Origin: Diogma glabrata
Taxonomy: Eukaryota > Arthropoda > Insecta > Diptera > Cylindrotomidae
Direction: 5' to 3'
NCBI GenBank assembly: GCA_963693315.1
Contig: OY856186.1
Span: 134,546,428 to 134,610,427 of the forward strand
DNA: 64,000 nucleotides
Shown here one piece after another: positions 47,668 to 60,080 of the stretch. The notes beneath the pieces are model-generated. The model was not told where the DNA came from and did not search any database. It saw only the letters and a list, made by a program, of their open reading frames with translations. The translations under genes and the position numbers were made by a program. Each line of letters starts with the position of its first letter. Positions within the stretch are counted from its first letter, which is position 1.

Positions 47668-49425
47668 AAAAAGTAGGGTCTGCGTCGGACCAGACGGTGG
47701 AAGTTATACTTCTTTGCCCATTCGCTCGCACACACGCACACAGACAGACAGAAAGGATCCATTAAAAAAAATAACTAAAAAAAACAAAAATATTACTCAA
47801 AAAAAAAATATAAAAAAAAGAAACATATTATTCAAAAAATAAATAAAAAAAAATATTATTCAAAAAAAAATTATTATTCAAAAAGTATAAGAACGTATAG
47901 TTATTAATTACTAGAAGGTACACCCGCACGGCGATGCCCATGCTTCCCAGATAAAGTGGTTGAAAACTGCTTTTTTTTGAGCAAATTGTCCGATAGTTTT
48001 TTGTAATGTCATTTAATTTAACTTATTTTATTAGTAATATATAAAAAGTTTGAAAAAAATGTAATAGTATCATTTTGCAGTCACCAAAAGCCATTAAGTA
48101 AATGTCTCTAAAGCTATAGATAAATTTACATATTATATGTACGTTAAAATTAAAACACATTGACAGGCAAATAATAATTAAGTAATTTTTATAAATGTAG
48201 ATGGCAAAAGATTAGGGTTAGAAAAAAATTAAAATTTTATTCCAAAGATTTAATTCAAATAATTCAATGTGTAACGAACAATTAGGTGAGCGTAAATATA
48301 TTTGTTTATTGGATGTCACAATTGTCAATTACTTACTCCGAAGCCACCGTACTCGTCATACAAAATATAGGTACACTGGTTCATTGCTTTTGGTTTAGCG
48401 TCCTATTTCATGTAGACTTATCAATCTTTTATCAATCCAGAAAATTTGCTGTTCTGAAGAGGGTCGTATTTCAATTTGCAAACATATTTTATCGATTGTC
48501 TGCAATACTCTACTCCATTGATGCATACGCCGGCCGATTAAAAAATACCACCATTTTTAGTGAATATTTTCGTTTAATGGGTTTTATTGCTCATCCTCTT
48601 ATATCGACATTCCTTCCCACAACTTAAAACAAAAATTGGAAAAAATAATAATAAGACTAATTTCATTTGTAAATTCAGACTTATATATTATTATTAAAAC
48701 AGTCAAATCACAACATATGTTAACATATTTGCATATATTTTATAGATCCCTTGCAATAACAATAATAGTTTTGAAAGTAATGGAGAAGCATATATCACTC
48801 AATAAGTAAAACACTTTAAATCTGTAACTTTGATATTGTTCATAATCTTTTTCTTCGGTACTAAGGTTCCAATGCAAATTCTTGGCTCATCAATGTTTCT
48901 AAGAAGAGGAAAAGAAACGTCAATTTCCAATTTTTGGAACATGTGAGGGCAGTTCTGCTAATGCAAGCAGGTTTGTTTAATCATATATAAGCAATGCTTA
49001 TATGTATCGTGTTGGTGCTAATGCATAGAAATATGTACATATTTTATATAATTGCAAACCATAAGAACATATTTGTTGTAAATTAGAAATATGTATTTGT
49101 TAAAAAATAATTTAACATAATTTTCATATAAATGTACACATTTGTTTGTCACATTATACATTAACTATTCATTTTAATGATAATTCCGAAAAGTGAAAAA
49201 AAACTTGATCAAAGATAACTAAGCGAATAATGTTTTATTATTATAAAATATGATTGATTTAGTAATTTCGTCTTTATTACCATACAGCATAAGGTTGATT
49301 TAGTAATTTCGTCTTTATTACCATACAGCATAAGGGCTAAAATATAAATTGAAACAGCGTGACGCGGTTTCTCGTTTAACACCCCATCAAAATATTTACA
49401 ACGAGCGCAAAGAAGTAATAACTAA
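47668..49425 (+). mobile_element. Dispersed repeat family, copy 3
   Basis: Begins AGTAGGGTCTGCGTCGGACC directly after the mirrored hAT end, as copy 1 does after a different flank. Ends ACGAGCGCAAAGAAGTAATA. It carries the empty sites of the solo LTR and the MITE seen in copy 1. Its frame with RLKNTTIFSEYFR (48286-48627) ends earlier than in the other copies. 49426-49771 beyond is unassigned. Confidence 0.75.
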
Positions 49426-49771
49426 ATGGCGTCTTGTTTGTTTACAAATTCTTACAGATATGTAAATGTATTTGTGCAACTCTATTGTACTTACAACTTG
49501 GTCTACGAAAAAATCTAGATTCAGAAAAATATTTTCAGTTGAAAAAAAGATCATTTTTTTTGTCAAATAGAATACATAATGTCAAAAAAACTTGATCTGA
49601 TTGATCTGATTGAAAAAAAAGCGACATAAGAGAAAAGTTTTTGCTATGAATATTTTTACATTTGTGAGGGTATGTCAGAATCAGCCTGTGAATGTCCTTC
49701 TGAATGTTCTAAATGAAATTAATCATTCTGAATATAATTTTAAAAGTAACAAATAAGATAAAATGTCTGAA

Positions 49772-50320
49772 GCGTATATTACACTATCAAATATATTGAT
49801 CAAATAAAAAAATTTGACATGAAATTGGACAGTGTAAATAAAATAAACTCCTCCATTTTCTTGGTCAAAAATAGTGTATTTTTTTATCCAATTTGGATGA
49901 CAGTTTATTTTTACTTCTAGCGGGAATAACGGGAAACAATCTATTTTAATAATCGATATAAATTAGATTGTTTTTCAATTTTATATTCATTTTTGTTAAT
50001 TAAAATGAAGATGAAAGAAAAATTTTAATCTAAAAAAATAAATAAATAAATTTAAAATATTTTTTTTAATTTCTGCTCTTTTATTTTTATTCAAACTTTA
50101 TAAAAAGCAAATATATTTATTTGTTTACAGGTTTTACAGGTTTTCTATACTATTTAACAGTTCTAATTAATATTAGAACCACTATATTATCAAAAATATT
50201 TGATAGCATATTTAACTTAGTGTAATATGCTTTTTCGCATTCATCAAATAAAAAAAAATTACTTGACTAAAACTTGGATAGAAAATGTTTGTCCATCATA
50301 TTTGATAGTCTAATATGCGC
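49772..50320. mobile_element. MITE with GCGTATATTACACTATCAAA ends
   Basis: About 549 bp. Left GCGTATATTACACTATCAAA, right the inverse of GCGCATATTAGACTATCAAA. A second inner pair (TATTTGATAGCATATT near 50210) repeats the terminus. No coding frame. Confidence 0.7.
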
Positions 50321-51332
50321 CTAAGCATCAATGTTAAACAAATCATAATTTATTTTATTGTCTTCAAAAAAGAGACTTCCTTTTTTGACGAAACGACAAC
50401 GTTAAGAATCTTTTATGGCTCTATTTCCAAGTCCTAAAGATATACTGTTAATAATTTTAAAATAAACATTTTGAGGATATGTACAAAAAGAAAATTTGGT
50501 CGAAAAAGAGAAAATTTTTTACGTATTAAAAATAAAAAATTTTTAGAATTAAAATATCTGTGAAAATTTTTTTTATATCAAGAGACGCGGTAGTGTCTCG
50601 CGCGCCATGTTTTGAAATACACTACAAGTATATATACTGTGCACCGGATAGGTTTTAAAGGTTGACATTTTCATTTCGAATAATTTGCATTTTTTCTACA
50701 ACTGTATTCAAAGTTATCAATAAAAGTATATATTATTTAACTATATGTTTCTCATTAGTAAAATGAAAGTTAGCATTTATGCTTTTTTATGAAAGTTTAT
50801 GAAATCAAAATTTTGCTTTCCCAAACTTTTAGTAAAATTAAAATATTTTTACAAATTTTTATACCACGTTGGTAGCATTTTTAATATGTAGTAATTTAGT
50901 ATCATTTCGGCGAAGTTTCAAAAGCCAACCAAATGTACAGAATTGAAAAACACAAAATTGTGCGAATTGAAATTTATTATCCCTCAATATTGGTATTATT
51001 TAACAACAGTTAAAAAACTTAAACACGAACCCAGATTAGTTTCAAACGTATAGTTGTTTTCGATAAAACATTTGTTATGTATGTGTCCAGAAAACCCATT
51101 AAATGTTTTATTAATATATTAAATGGAAGTTGGTAAGTATAAAGATATTAGAAAAAAGAATATATTTAGACTATGCTTTCAGTAAAAAGACCAATTATTG
51201 ATGTGTTAAGAAAACGAAGTTGTGAAAACATGTGTTTGGTCTATTATGTAAATTTGTTATCTGAGAGAACCTAACAAATGTTATATCGATAGTAAATTTT
51301 AATTTTAATTTCATTTTATTTTAGAACGTTGG
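50321..51332. other. Unassigned stretch
   Basis: AT-rich; no repeats, frames or structure noticed. Confidence 0.45.
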
Positions 51333-51405
51333 CAGAGGCGTAGCTAGGGGGGACGGGGGGCGGTCCGCCCCGGGTGTCACCTGTTTTGGGGTGACACCCG
51401 ACCTT
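51333..51405 (+). repeat. hAT-like terminal repeat with hairpin
   Basis: CAGAGGCGTAGCTAGGGGGG is typical of one class of hAT ends. It is followed by GGGTGTCACC...GGGGTGACACCC, a short GC-rich hairpin. It may be the left end of the hAT gene whose coding remnant starts near 52870 on the same strand; 51406-52869 holds no readable frame apart from a short CTHCTKPGHHW stretch near 52410. Confidence 0.6.
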
Positions 51406-53224
51406 AAAAAAACTTAAACAAACCATCACAATGGTTTTCAACGTTTCAATCGTTTTCAACGATAAATCACATAGAAACCATTTTAGCCAGGTAATGTGTC
51501 CTATAAATGTGTCCTATTGGTTCAAAAGGGATCTATTCTACTTTTTAAAATTTTTGAGTTATTACGTAAAATAAAATTTCAACAATATGTGTGTATTTCT
51601 TTTTTTTTTAATCGAATCAACATGTCGAGCATTGAATACCATCACCACAATTACTCAGTAGCTTTGAATATTCCTATAGATACCATATTAACCGTTTTCT
51701 TTTACGGTACATTATTTAGTATGCAAGAATGATTCTTTAACGACCAGGTCTAAAAACACATATGCTGAATAGTGTATAGGAAAAGTGGTCTCCGTCGATA
51801 ATGTGGCACCCTGTGTCGATAATGTGAGTTATCCTTGAGTTCTGTTTTATTCCAAAATTATTTCTAAAACATCAGCTTAAACTTACTACCTAATATGTTT
51901 TACATTTCAAACAAATTAATTGCAAACACCTAAGGAAACTAATAAAAAATCAAATCACCATGTTTGTAAATAATCTCAAATTAATTTTTTTTCCTTTATC
52001 TTGAAACTCGTAAATTGGAATGGATCATTTTCGAATTGACACATAAATAATTACTGTGGAATAAAATGGTAGTTATGCAATTACTATAGTTTTAAAATTT
52101 TTATAGGTAGATACATACTCATCCTGTTGGTTTTTTTAGTTTTATAATATTAATGATAAAATTTAATAAGACAAAAATATTTAAAACATTGCAATATTGC
52201 AATAAAGAAATCATTTGTCAAATACATAAGTGTATTGCTTTAGCAAAAAAAAAATTGAATTTATGTTAATCAAAGCCATTTTTTAATTGTGGTGCATAAG
52301 AAGATATGGGACTAATTGGACAAAATCTGAGATTAATTTCCATTTAGTCAATTATATGATGGATATGATTCCGGATCTTGGACATCTGTCCAATATGACG
52401 AATTTAAAAAGGTGGATTGTACACATTGTACAAAACCTGGGCATCATTGGATTTTTGTCCGTTGTCAGGAGTAAAACGTACCTCTAATAATTTCGAATTG
52501 TAATTGGATTTTTTCTGCGATATTCGTCTTACTGATTGTAAATGGTAACATTTTGAACATTTTACATAGAAGGTTTTACAAGATATATTTCGTTTACATT
52601 CTTGACTATATTATAAGAAGAGTATATTAGTAGAAAAAACGAAATTTCTAAACGAATTTTAGGTTTTTGGGCATATTATCATTATTGAGGATGAAGACTG
52701 ACTTTAGTTTTTTCAATTCGTTTTAAACGTAAATTAAAATTACATAATGCCAATTTTCACGAACTTCACATTTCTGTATTTTAATTTTATTGAAAAACGG
52801 TTTCGCAATTTTTAGAATAACCCAATTTTAAAAAGCGGAAAACTTTGGAAACAAGGTTCATAAAACGATAGGAGACGCAGTCTTGCTATTAATAGATAAT
52901 GAAAAACAGAAGTGGAAACATCTTTTATCCAGATTATTGCATATAACTTTGTTTTTATCTAAAGAAAACCTAGCATTTCGTGGATATGATGAAGGAAAAA
53001 GCCTTTGAATAAAAGCAATTTCTTAGAACTAATCAAACTACTGTCAAAGTATGATGTAGTATTAAAAGAACACATCTTGAATTAAATATTAAAAAAAAAT
53101 ATAAATATTTTGGAATTATGTTTGATAGCACACCTGACATTTCACATATTGATCAAATGTCAGAAGTGATTCGTTATGTGAAAAATATGGAGGGGCTGAA
53201 ATCTCACAGCTCTGAGATATCAAG

Positions 53225-54791
53225 ACTTCGGTCTGGGTTAAGGATTTTTATATAGTTTTCGGCAAAAAACTTTTATGAGGACATGGTTTTTAGTTTTGGG
53301 CAGCGATGTATATCAAACATAACTCTTTGTTAAAGTACTAGGATTTTTTATCTCTGTTTAAAAATTTATTACAAAACTAACACAAAACATCAATACGTTG
53401 CCGGAAAATTATAATCAAAATTCCAAAAATATTGTTAAATTAAATAAAACCAAACTTTTTCAAAATTCCAAAAATATTCCAAAAATTAAAATAATATCAA
53501 ATATTTAAATTTTTTCTAAATTCCAATAATATTTCAAAAATTCTTCAAAATTCAAAGTTTTTCCAACATTCTAAATATATTGCAAAAATTATTACAAAAG
53601 CAAAAATTGAAAATTTTTTCAAAATTCCAAAAATTATAATAATATCAAAAATTAAATATTTTCCAAAATTCTAAAACTATTCCAAAAATTCTTACAAAAT
53701 CAATAATTAAAACTTTTGCCGAAATTCTAAAAATATTGCAAAAATTATTACAAAATCAAAAATACAAACTTTTTCAAAATTCCAAAAATATTTCAAAAAC
53801 TATAACAAATTCAAAAATTTCCATGTCCAATTTCATTTTAAATTACATTTACGTCATAAAAACAGCTACATTTTTTCCAAAAAATTGGCTAAAAAAATAA
53901 ATGAAATCATTTTTGACACACTTGACATTATTTTTCATAATGTCATTATTTTGCCATAATTCTCTATAATAATAATAAAATATCATGTCATACGAACTAT
54001 TAATTTTATTATTTTCTAAAAAAAATTGGGTAAAAAATAAATAAAAACCTTTCTTTTGACACACTTGACAACATTTTTTGACAAACTTATAATGCCATAA
54101 TTCTCAATAATAAAAATAAAATTTCATTTCAAAGAAACAATTTTATTTTTTTCCAAAAAATTGGGTAAAAAACTAATTAAAAATCTTTTGACACACTTGA
54201 CAACATTTTTTTGACAAACTTATAATGCCATAATTCTCAATAATAATAATAAAACTTCATTTCAAACAAACAATTAATTTCATTTTTTTTCAAAAAATTA
54301 GGTAAAAAAATAAATAAAAATCTGTCTTTTGACACACTTGACAACATTTTTTTGACAAACTTATAATGCAATAATCTAGATTTTGGTCTCACATACCAAT
54401 CCCGACCATCAAGATTTCTCCAAATTCAATGTTCCTACTCGTAATCACTTAAAATGAACGTTTTTTAAGCAAAAAATATGCAAATTTCCTTGTTTTGACA
54501 CCTTTTCGATTTTTTTGACACACTTCCGGTACAGCTATCGAACACATCGTCCTTTCGGCTCTTCCTATTAAGTAAACCTATTTTTAGAAAAAAAAATTTT
54601 TCAAATCCGTCCAGCGGTTTTCTAGATTTCGTCGGTTGTGACGGCCGGCCGGCCGGCAGACAGACATACATTTTTTTTTTGCTTTTTTAGAATCAGGAGG
54701 TCCTAAAACGTCGAGAAATGCCAAAAAAAGTGGGGGTAAGAATTTCACTTTTGGCTCATGAATGTAATACTTAGGTCTTTAAGACCGAAGT
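53225..54791. mobile_element. 1.57-kb non-autonomous element inserted in the hAT gene
   Basis: Bounded by ACTTCGGTCT at 53225 and its inverse AGACCGAAGT at 54782-54791. 53395-53830 is degenerate and built from TTCCAAAAATATT-like phrases; 53870-54370 is a clean tandem array; 54375-54791 matches 36260-37010 and includes GGCCGGCCGGCCGGCAGACA. An inverted scrap of the family lies at 57825-57945. No coding capacity. Confidence 0.68.
53870..54370. repeat. Tandem array, period about 140 bp, four units
   Basis: TTTTGACACACTTGACA occurs at about 53911, 54054, 54186 and 54327. Each unit has CAAACTTATAATGCCATAAT, a TAATAATAAAA stretch and AAAAATTGGGTAAAAAA. Repeats have few differences from the second unit on, so expansion was fairly recent. 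Not a CRISPR: no spacer-repeat alternation. Confidence 0.85.
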
Positions 54792-54933
54792 AATTGATGA
54801 TAGAAAAGTGGAAATCACAGAAGTATCCTTGGACTTTTTCCTTTACATCGAAAAAAAGCCTCTGCTCTAAGCGATGAAATTCTTAAAAATCTTGAAAATG
54901 ACGGCTTAGATGTTATGAATTGTCGTTCCCAAG

Positions 54934-56107
54934 CAGTGGCGTCATTTCACCAAAATTTTAGGGGGGGGGCGAGAATTTAAATGACATAAAAAGATTTTTT
55001 TTCGTAAAACATAACATACACATTTTTATACACACATATATTTAAAACCATTTAATCCATGAACTTAGAAATAAAAATATAACGCTTTTGAGCTACCATG
55101 GTTACTCTGCTAGATCTCTGTCTTCTGGTGTTGTTTCATCGAAGCGAATGCCGCAAAGTTCTGCAAAATCCCTTCATTTGTTAAAAATAATTTTAAATTA
55201 AGTATCATGTCTGCATTGTTTTAAAATCAAGAAAGGAGTTTTAATTAAAGCGCTTGTGCTAGAAATTATTATATCTTTGTTTTGTAACTGTTCAGAGAGT
55301 GAATTTGTAAACGACGGCAGATCGTGCAGCATAAAAAAAAGGATGGTTTTTCTATACGATTTTTTAGATCTCGGGCATCCCGGGATTAAAATTTATGAGT
55401 CACGTAGTCCCAGGATCCATAAAAAAACACGGGATTGCAATCCCTACGTGACTCCTCTTATGTCAAATCGTTTTTTTGTTTGTTTGTTTGTTTTCCTTTA
55501 TTTGTCTCAGAGAGCAAGAGTTATGTCTACCCTAAACTGACCAGAGCCACATCGTTAAAATGTGGGACAAAATGCAAATATTCTTCCAAATACTAACTAA
55601 TTAGAATTTCTATTGCGAGAAAGTGGAACGGTGAAAAGTGCTAACTAGATTGTGCATAAATTTACTATTTAATGCTTTCCTTTACTATTTGTTTACTATT
55701 TAATTCTTCAAAAAATTCTTTTATTTTAATTGGACATTGTTCAACCGTTAGGAGATGTGCCGTGGTTCGTACATTTTCAAAATTCTTTCTAGTGCTGGCA
55801 TTACCGCCAGCCAGCGAGTTTCACTGTATCCAATAAGTTGGTTATGTTCGACATTACTTTTGTCGCAGAACTCCTTCAACGTCTCCAGTAAAGACAGTAA
55901 AATACCCAAATTTTTTTAACCCTGCCATTTAAATCAGCAGCACTTCTTATTGCATTATTTAGAATATGGGCTGCGAATCCAATACCCAATACATTCTGGT
56001 TCAAATTCGAGTTTAGCTTGCTTTTAAATGTTCACCCCTTGACGTGACACTACTAAAATTGGTGTTCGTGTTATCAGCGCAAATTGCAACTAAATTTTTG
56101 TCAATGT
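54934..56107 (-). pseudogene. Second hAT copy: left end and transposase fragment
   Basis: A terminus CAGTGGCGTCATTTCACC at 54934 begins inside the first hAT gene. Minus-strand coding remnants at 55700-56107: VAICADNTNTNF, then VLGIGFAAHILNNAIRSAAD, then LKEFCDKSNVEHNQLIGYSE, TRWLAVMPALERILKMY, and EQCPIKIKEFFEELN. The ADNTNTNFxG...GCxAHIxxN and SxTRWLxxLPALERIL blocks are classical for ZBED/FAM200-like hAT transposases. At least three frame changes. The right end was not found. 56108-56430 is unassigned. Confidence 0.75.
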
Positions 56108-56430
56108 TAAATAACAACAAGAAAACAAAATAACAACAAAACTTGTTTAAGCTACTGGAGCTGGCGGCTTATAGCAACGCTTTTTATGTTTATCTGTATC
56201 TATATGTCTTTTAATATCATAATGTCCACTGCTAGTATGCAAATTCACTCCGACTGGTAATACAATAAATTTTTGCGTCGTTATATTTTGATTTTTGAAG
56301 TGAAACTTCTTTATCGGCGTATGAGAGAAATTTTAAAGCAGAATAAAATTTTAAAAAATCGTCACGATTTTCGGTTACGTTGTTTTTTATAAATTTTAAT
56401 TTTGTTTTGATAATTTTATTTTTATTAACA

Positions 56431-56659
56431 GAGCATGCACAATGAAAATACTTTTACTCATGAGATCCAAGTTTGTATGAATATTTATTTTTGAAATGCT
56501 TTTTCCTCAATGAAAAAGATAAAAATTTCTTATCTTTTTCCTCATGATTAGTAGAGAATTGAGCTACCTACATTTTAAAGCATTGTAATTCTATTAAAAA
56601 ATAATAATAAAAAGTTGCTCAAATCTCATGAGGAAAAACCTTATACATTGTGCATGCAC
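56431..56659. mobile_element. About 230-bp MITE with GCATGCACAATG ends
   Basis: AGCATGCACAATG...CTCATGAGAT on the left and ATCTCATGAGG...CATTGTGCATGC on the right are inverted. The centre has a strong hairpin, GGAAAAAGATAAGAAA mirrored around 56508-56545. No coding frame. Confidence 0.72.
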
Positions 56660-56716
56660 CGTTATTTATTTAGTATTGTACCAAATGTTATATGAATTGG
56701 ATGTGTCGATTGTAGA

Positions 56717-57575
56717 TGGTGGTCATGGTGGTCATTGTGGCCATGGTAGCCATGGTGGTCATGGTAGTCATGGTAGTCATGGTGGTAGTAGTGGTCATGG
56801 TGGTCATAGTGGTAATGGTGTTCGCGTTGGTCACGGTGGTCATGGTGATCATGGTGGTCATGGTGGTCATAGTGGTCATGGTGGTCATGGTGGTCATGGT
56901 GGTGATGGTGGTCATGGTGGTCATGGTGTTCATTGTGGTCATGGTGGTCATAGTGGTCATGGTGGTCATGGTGGTCATAGTGGTCATGGTGGTTATGGTG
57001 GTCACGGTGGTCATGGTGGTCACGGTGGTCATGGTGTTCACGGTGGTCATGATGGTCATGTTGGTCATGGCGGTCATGGTGGTCATGATGGTCATGGTGG
57101 TCATGGTGGTCATGGTGGTCATGGTGGTCATAGTGGTTATGGTGGTCATGGTGGTCATGGTGGTAATGGTGGTCACGGTGGTCATGGTATTCACGGTGGT
57201 CATGATGGTCATGGTTAATGGTGGTCATAGTAGTCATGGTGGTTATGGTGGTCACGGTGGTCATGGTGGTCATGGTGGTCATGGTGGTCATGGTGGTCAT
57301 GGCGGTCATGGTGGTCATAGTGGTCATGGTGGTCATGGTGGTCATGGTGGTCACAGTGGTCACGGTGGTCATGGTGGTCATAGTGGTCATGGTGGGCATG
57401 ATGGTCACGATGGTCATGGTGTTAACGGTGGTCATGATGGTCATGGTGTTCATGGTGGTCATGGTGGTCATGGTGGTCATAGTGGTCATGGTGGTTATGG
57501 TGGTCACGGTGGTCATTGTGGTCACGCTGGTAATGGTAGTCATGATGTTCACGGTGGTCATGATGGTCATAGTTA
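56717..57575. repeat. GGTCATGGT minisatellite, block 1
   Basis: About 95 copies of a 9-bp unit GGTCATGGT with frequent one-base variants (GGTCACGGT, GGTCATAGT, GTTCACGGT). All reading frames are nearly free of stops because the unit has none, so the long His-Gly, Val-Met and Met-Thr frames are not evidence of genes. There are longer-period echoes (the GTTCACGGTGGTCATGATGG phrase recurs), so a higher-order unit has been copied. Confidence 0.93.
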
Positions 57576-58685
57576 CGGTGACCATCCGTCCTGTATTTTA
57601 CAGGACTGTCCTGTTTTTTGCCATGCTGTCCCTTGAGATTTTTTTGCAAATACAGGACAGTACAATGTCCCTTATTTCTTAATTTGATATGCAAATGTCC
57701 TCTTTTTTTGCATAAACTTTACAGGAATATACATTTAAAATAATAATTTCTCTAGATTTCCCAAAAATTTGTCTAAATTTGTTTAAAGTATTACAATATC
57801 GAGCCAAATGTCAAAATCCCAGCCCCACTTTTTGGCATTTTTAAACGTTTTAGGTCCTAACGATTCTCAAACAGCAAAAACAAATATTTGTCTGTCAGCC
57901 GACCAGCCATTACAACCGATAAACACTACAAAGCTACTTTAGCGAGCAAAAACATTGGGTACTTCTTTGAATAAAATAAAATTAAATTTAGTATTTAATC
58001 TTAGTATTCTAGTCAAAAAGACGTGTGTTATTAGTCCCTGGGCCCACGCCGATTTCATTTGATGATTACAAATTTTATACTTCGTGAGGCGCTAGTCCTT
58101 GACGAGTTCGAAAACTTTTGTTCTGCCATTTTCCTCAAATCGGCAGATTTTTCGTTCGGCAAGCTTCGAAAAATGTCGATTTCCCGCGATCTTGTAAATT
58201 TGCTACCACATGTTTTTTAACTGCTTTAGATCACGAGGGTAATGTGTCTGCCATTGTCGAGTCCGACAACTGACATTTTGGTATATTTTGGTTGTCGGAC
58301 TTGACAAAAGCAGACAAATTTTTGTCGGACAAGGTTACCCTCATGAAATTTACAAGACCAGGGCAATCGGCATTTTTCGGAGATTGCCGAACGAAAAAGC
58401 GGCCGAATCGAGAAAAATGGCAGAACAAAAGTTTTGGACTCGTCAAGGACAGGCGCTACACCAAGTATAAAATATGTGGTAATCACCAAATGAAATCGGT
58501 GTAGGCCCAGGGACTATATTAGATTCATTTAATTTTTATAATATTAATAATAATAAATAACTTATATAATTATTTTTCTTAACACACTTTTACTTGAGGT
58601 AGGTAGCAGAGGGCCGTTATTTTTTTAGCATAAAGTTTTAATTAATTTATGTCCTGTATTTTCCTTTCCAAAAAATGGTCACCGC
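57576..58685. mobile_element. 1.1-kb transposon splitting the minisatellite
   Basis: Left CGGTGACCATCCGTCCTGTA and right ...ATGGTCACCG, with TCCTGTATTTT near both ends. The minisatellite continues on the far side (58698-58858), so it inserted into the array. CATAGTTA before it and CATAGTAG at 58692 could be a blurred 8-bp duplication. 57825-57945 is an inverted scrap of the 54375-54791 family; 58033-58515 is a nested MITE. Confidence 0.7.
58033..58515. mobile_element. 483-bp foldback MITE nested in the transposon
   Basis: AGTCCCTGGGCCCACGCCGA on the left, with the inverse on the right (two mismatches in the first 20). Arms extend about 130 bp: TTTCATTTGATGATTAC, ACTTGGTG-type, GACGAGTTCGAAAACTTTTG and TCTGCCATTTT all have inverted partners. 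Small overlapping frames on both strands come from this symmetry. Confidence 0.82.
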
Positions 58686-58697
58686 AGACTCATAGTA

Positions 58698-58858
58698 GCT
58701 ATGGTGGTCATGGTGGTCACGGTGGTCATGGTGTTCACGGTGGTCATGGTGGTCATGATAGTCATGGTGTTCATAGTGGTCATAGTGGTTATGGTGGTCA
58801 TGGTGGTCATGGTGTTCACGGTGGTCATGATGGTCATGTTGGTCATGGCGGTTATGGA
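58698..58858. repeat. GGTCATGGT minisatellite, block 2
   Basis: About 17 units, same 9-bp motif and same GTTCACGGTGGTCATGATGG phrase as block 1, cut off from it by the transposon at 57576-58685. Confidence 0.9.
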
Positions 58859-59083
58859 GGTTGTATAGGGGACGATACCCAGAGGGTTTATATCGATTAA
58901 TCAAACACCAATTAATTATAAACTTATTTATTTATTCACTTAATGTTTTCACTTTTATGGGTAACCTCTTTATGTTTCAACTCCTATTTATGAATGCTTT
59001 ATTTTATTCAAAATATGTGTTAATATTGAAATTGCTGACTGCGCAGTCTTTGGAATCTTTTTTATCAATTTGTTTTAAAAATA

Positions 59084-59780
59084 GACCTCTGCAGTTAGAG
59101 GTTCCTGAGTGAGCGGCTCCAACAAAAAAGTTTGCAAAAAAAAATTTTTTTTTGAAACAACCGGCACTCTCACGGTCGCATTTGTAAGGCTAGATCAAAA
59201 AACGTTTTCTAAAAATGTGTGTTTTATTAATATCTTGGACAAGATCGTAAATCAACCCAATCCAACACATGGTTAAGAAACTAGAAGCTTTATACTAGAA
59301 AAAAACTCTGTTTTTTAGATCCGTTATAACGGCCGTTTGGATTCTAATATTTTTAAAAACTTCATAAATTTAGAATCTTTGAAACCTTTTTAGTCAGTTT
59401 CTTTCAAAAAAAGACCTCTGCAGTTGGAGGTTTCTGAGTGAGCGGCTCCAACAAAAAAGCTTGTAAAACACAAAAGGCGTTTGAATCAACCGGCGAGCCA
59501 GATCAAAAAACCTTTCTTAAAAATGTGCGTTTTATTAATATCTTGGACGAGCTTGTAAATCAGAAAAATCTGACACATGGTTAAGGAAGTATAGGCTTTA
59601 TACTAGAAAAAAAAGTGTTTTTTTTAATCCGTTATAACGGCCGTTTGGATACTAATATTTTTAAAATCTTCATAAATTTAGAATCTGTGGAAACATTTTA
59701 ATCCGTTTCTTATAAATATAAACCTCTGCAGCTTGAGGTTTTTGACTTGTTGGCTTCAACAAAAAAGTTTGCAACAATCC
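59084..59780 (+). repeat. Tandem CCGGCRCTCTCACG repeat units
   Basis: GACCTCTGCAGTTRGAGGTT starts units at 59084, 59413 and (drifted) 59721, spacing 329 and 308. Each has GAGTGAGCGGCTCCAACAAA, TTATTAATATCTTGGACRAG and CGTTATAACGGCCGTTTGGA. The first contains CCGGCACTCTCACGGTCGCA, linking it to 42050 and 60172. 58859-59083 and 59781-60080 are unassigned. Confidence 0.75.
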
Positions 59781-60080
59781 CCAACTACAATTTCCAAAAA
59801 CCTTATAACAGTCAATGTCAACCTTATAACAGTCAAAAAAATAAAAGATTTGAATAGAAGAAATTAATTTTTTTTTTTTAGAAATAAACTATTTTGATAT
59901 TTTGCAGTAATTGCTCGACATATGATATAGAGTAGGTTTGTGTCATAAATTGTCACACACATGTTCTGTGGTAGATTTGATATTTGTTTGTTGCAAAATT
60001 GGATAGATATAATTTTGCTTATAGGTAGCTAATTTTCTTTTTAAAATTTGTTCGATATCTGTTTGAAATTAGTTTGTTCT

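Larger units (their letters stand above)
52870..54933 (+). pseudogene. Interrupted hAT transposase (ZMYM1-like), N-terminal half
   Basis: 52870-53196: NEKQKWKHLLSRLLHITLFL, ENLAFRGYDEGKSL, NKSNFLELIKLLSKYDVVLK, then FGIMFDSTPDISHIDQMSEV and IRYVKN. 54795-54933 continues in order: VEITEVSLDFFLYIEK, SDEILKNLENDGLDVMNCRS, then ends at CAGTGG. In this family SxPDISHxDQ...RYV is followed directly by VEIxExFLGF and then by GLDxxNCRGQ, so the two pieces belong to one gene split by a 1.6-kb insertion (53225-54791). A second hAT end cuts it at 54934. Several frame changes; not functional. Confidence 0.78.

Noticed and set aside
52287..52487. 66-codon frame and a neighbouring-frame CTHCTKPGHHW stretch
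   Set aside because: Resembles a zinc-binding scrap, perhaps of a retroelement, but the flanking frame is full of stops and no second motif supports it.
53870..54370. Regular repeats that could suggest a CRISPR array
   Set aside because: Units are contiguous tandem repeats of about 140 bp with no unique spacers, in a eukaryotic transposon.
56662..57636. Frames of about 300 codons on both strands (Val-Met, Met-Thr, His-Asp-His)
   Set aside because: They are produced by a 9-bp repeat without stop codons; both strands and several frames are open at once, and composition follows the repeat.
58226..58504. Four overlapping small frames on both strands
   Set aside because: All fall in the symmetrical MITE at 58033-58515; inverted arms give mirrored frames.
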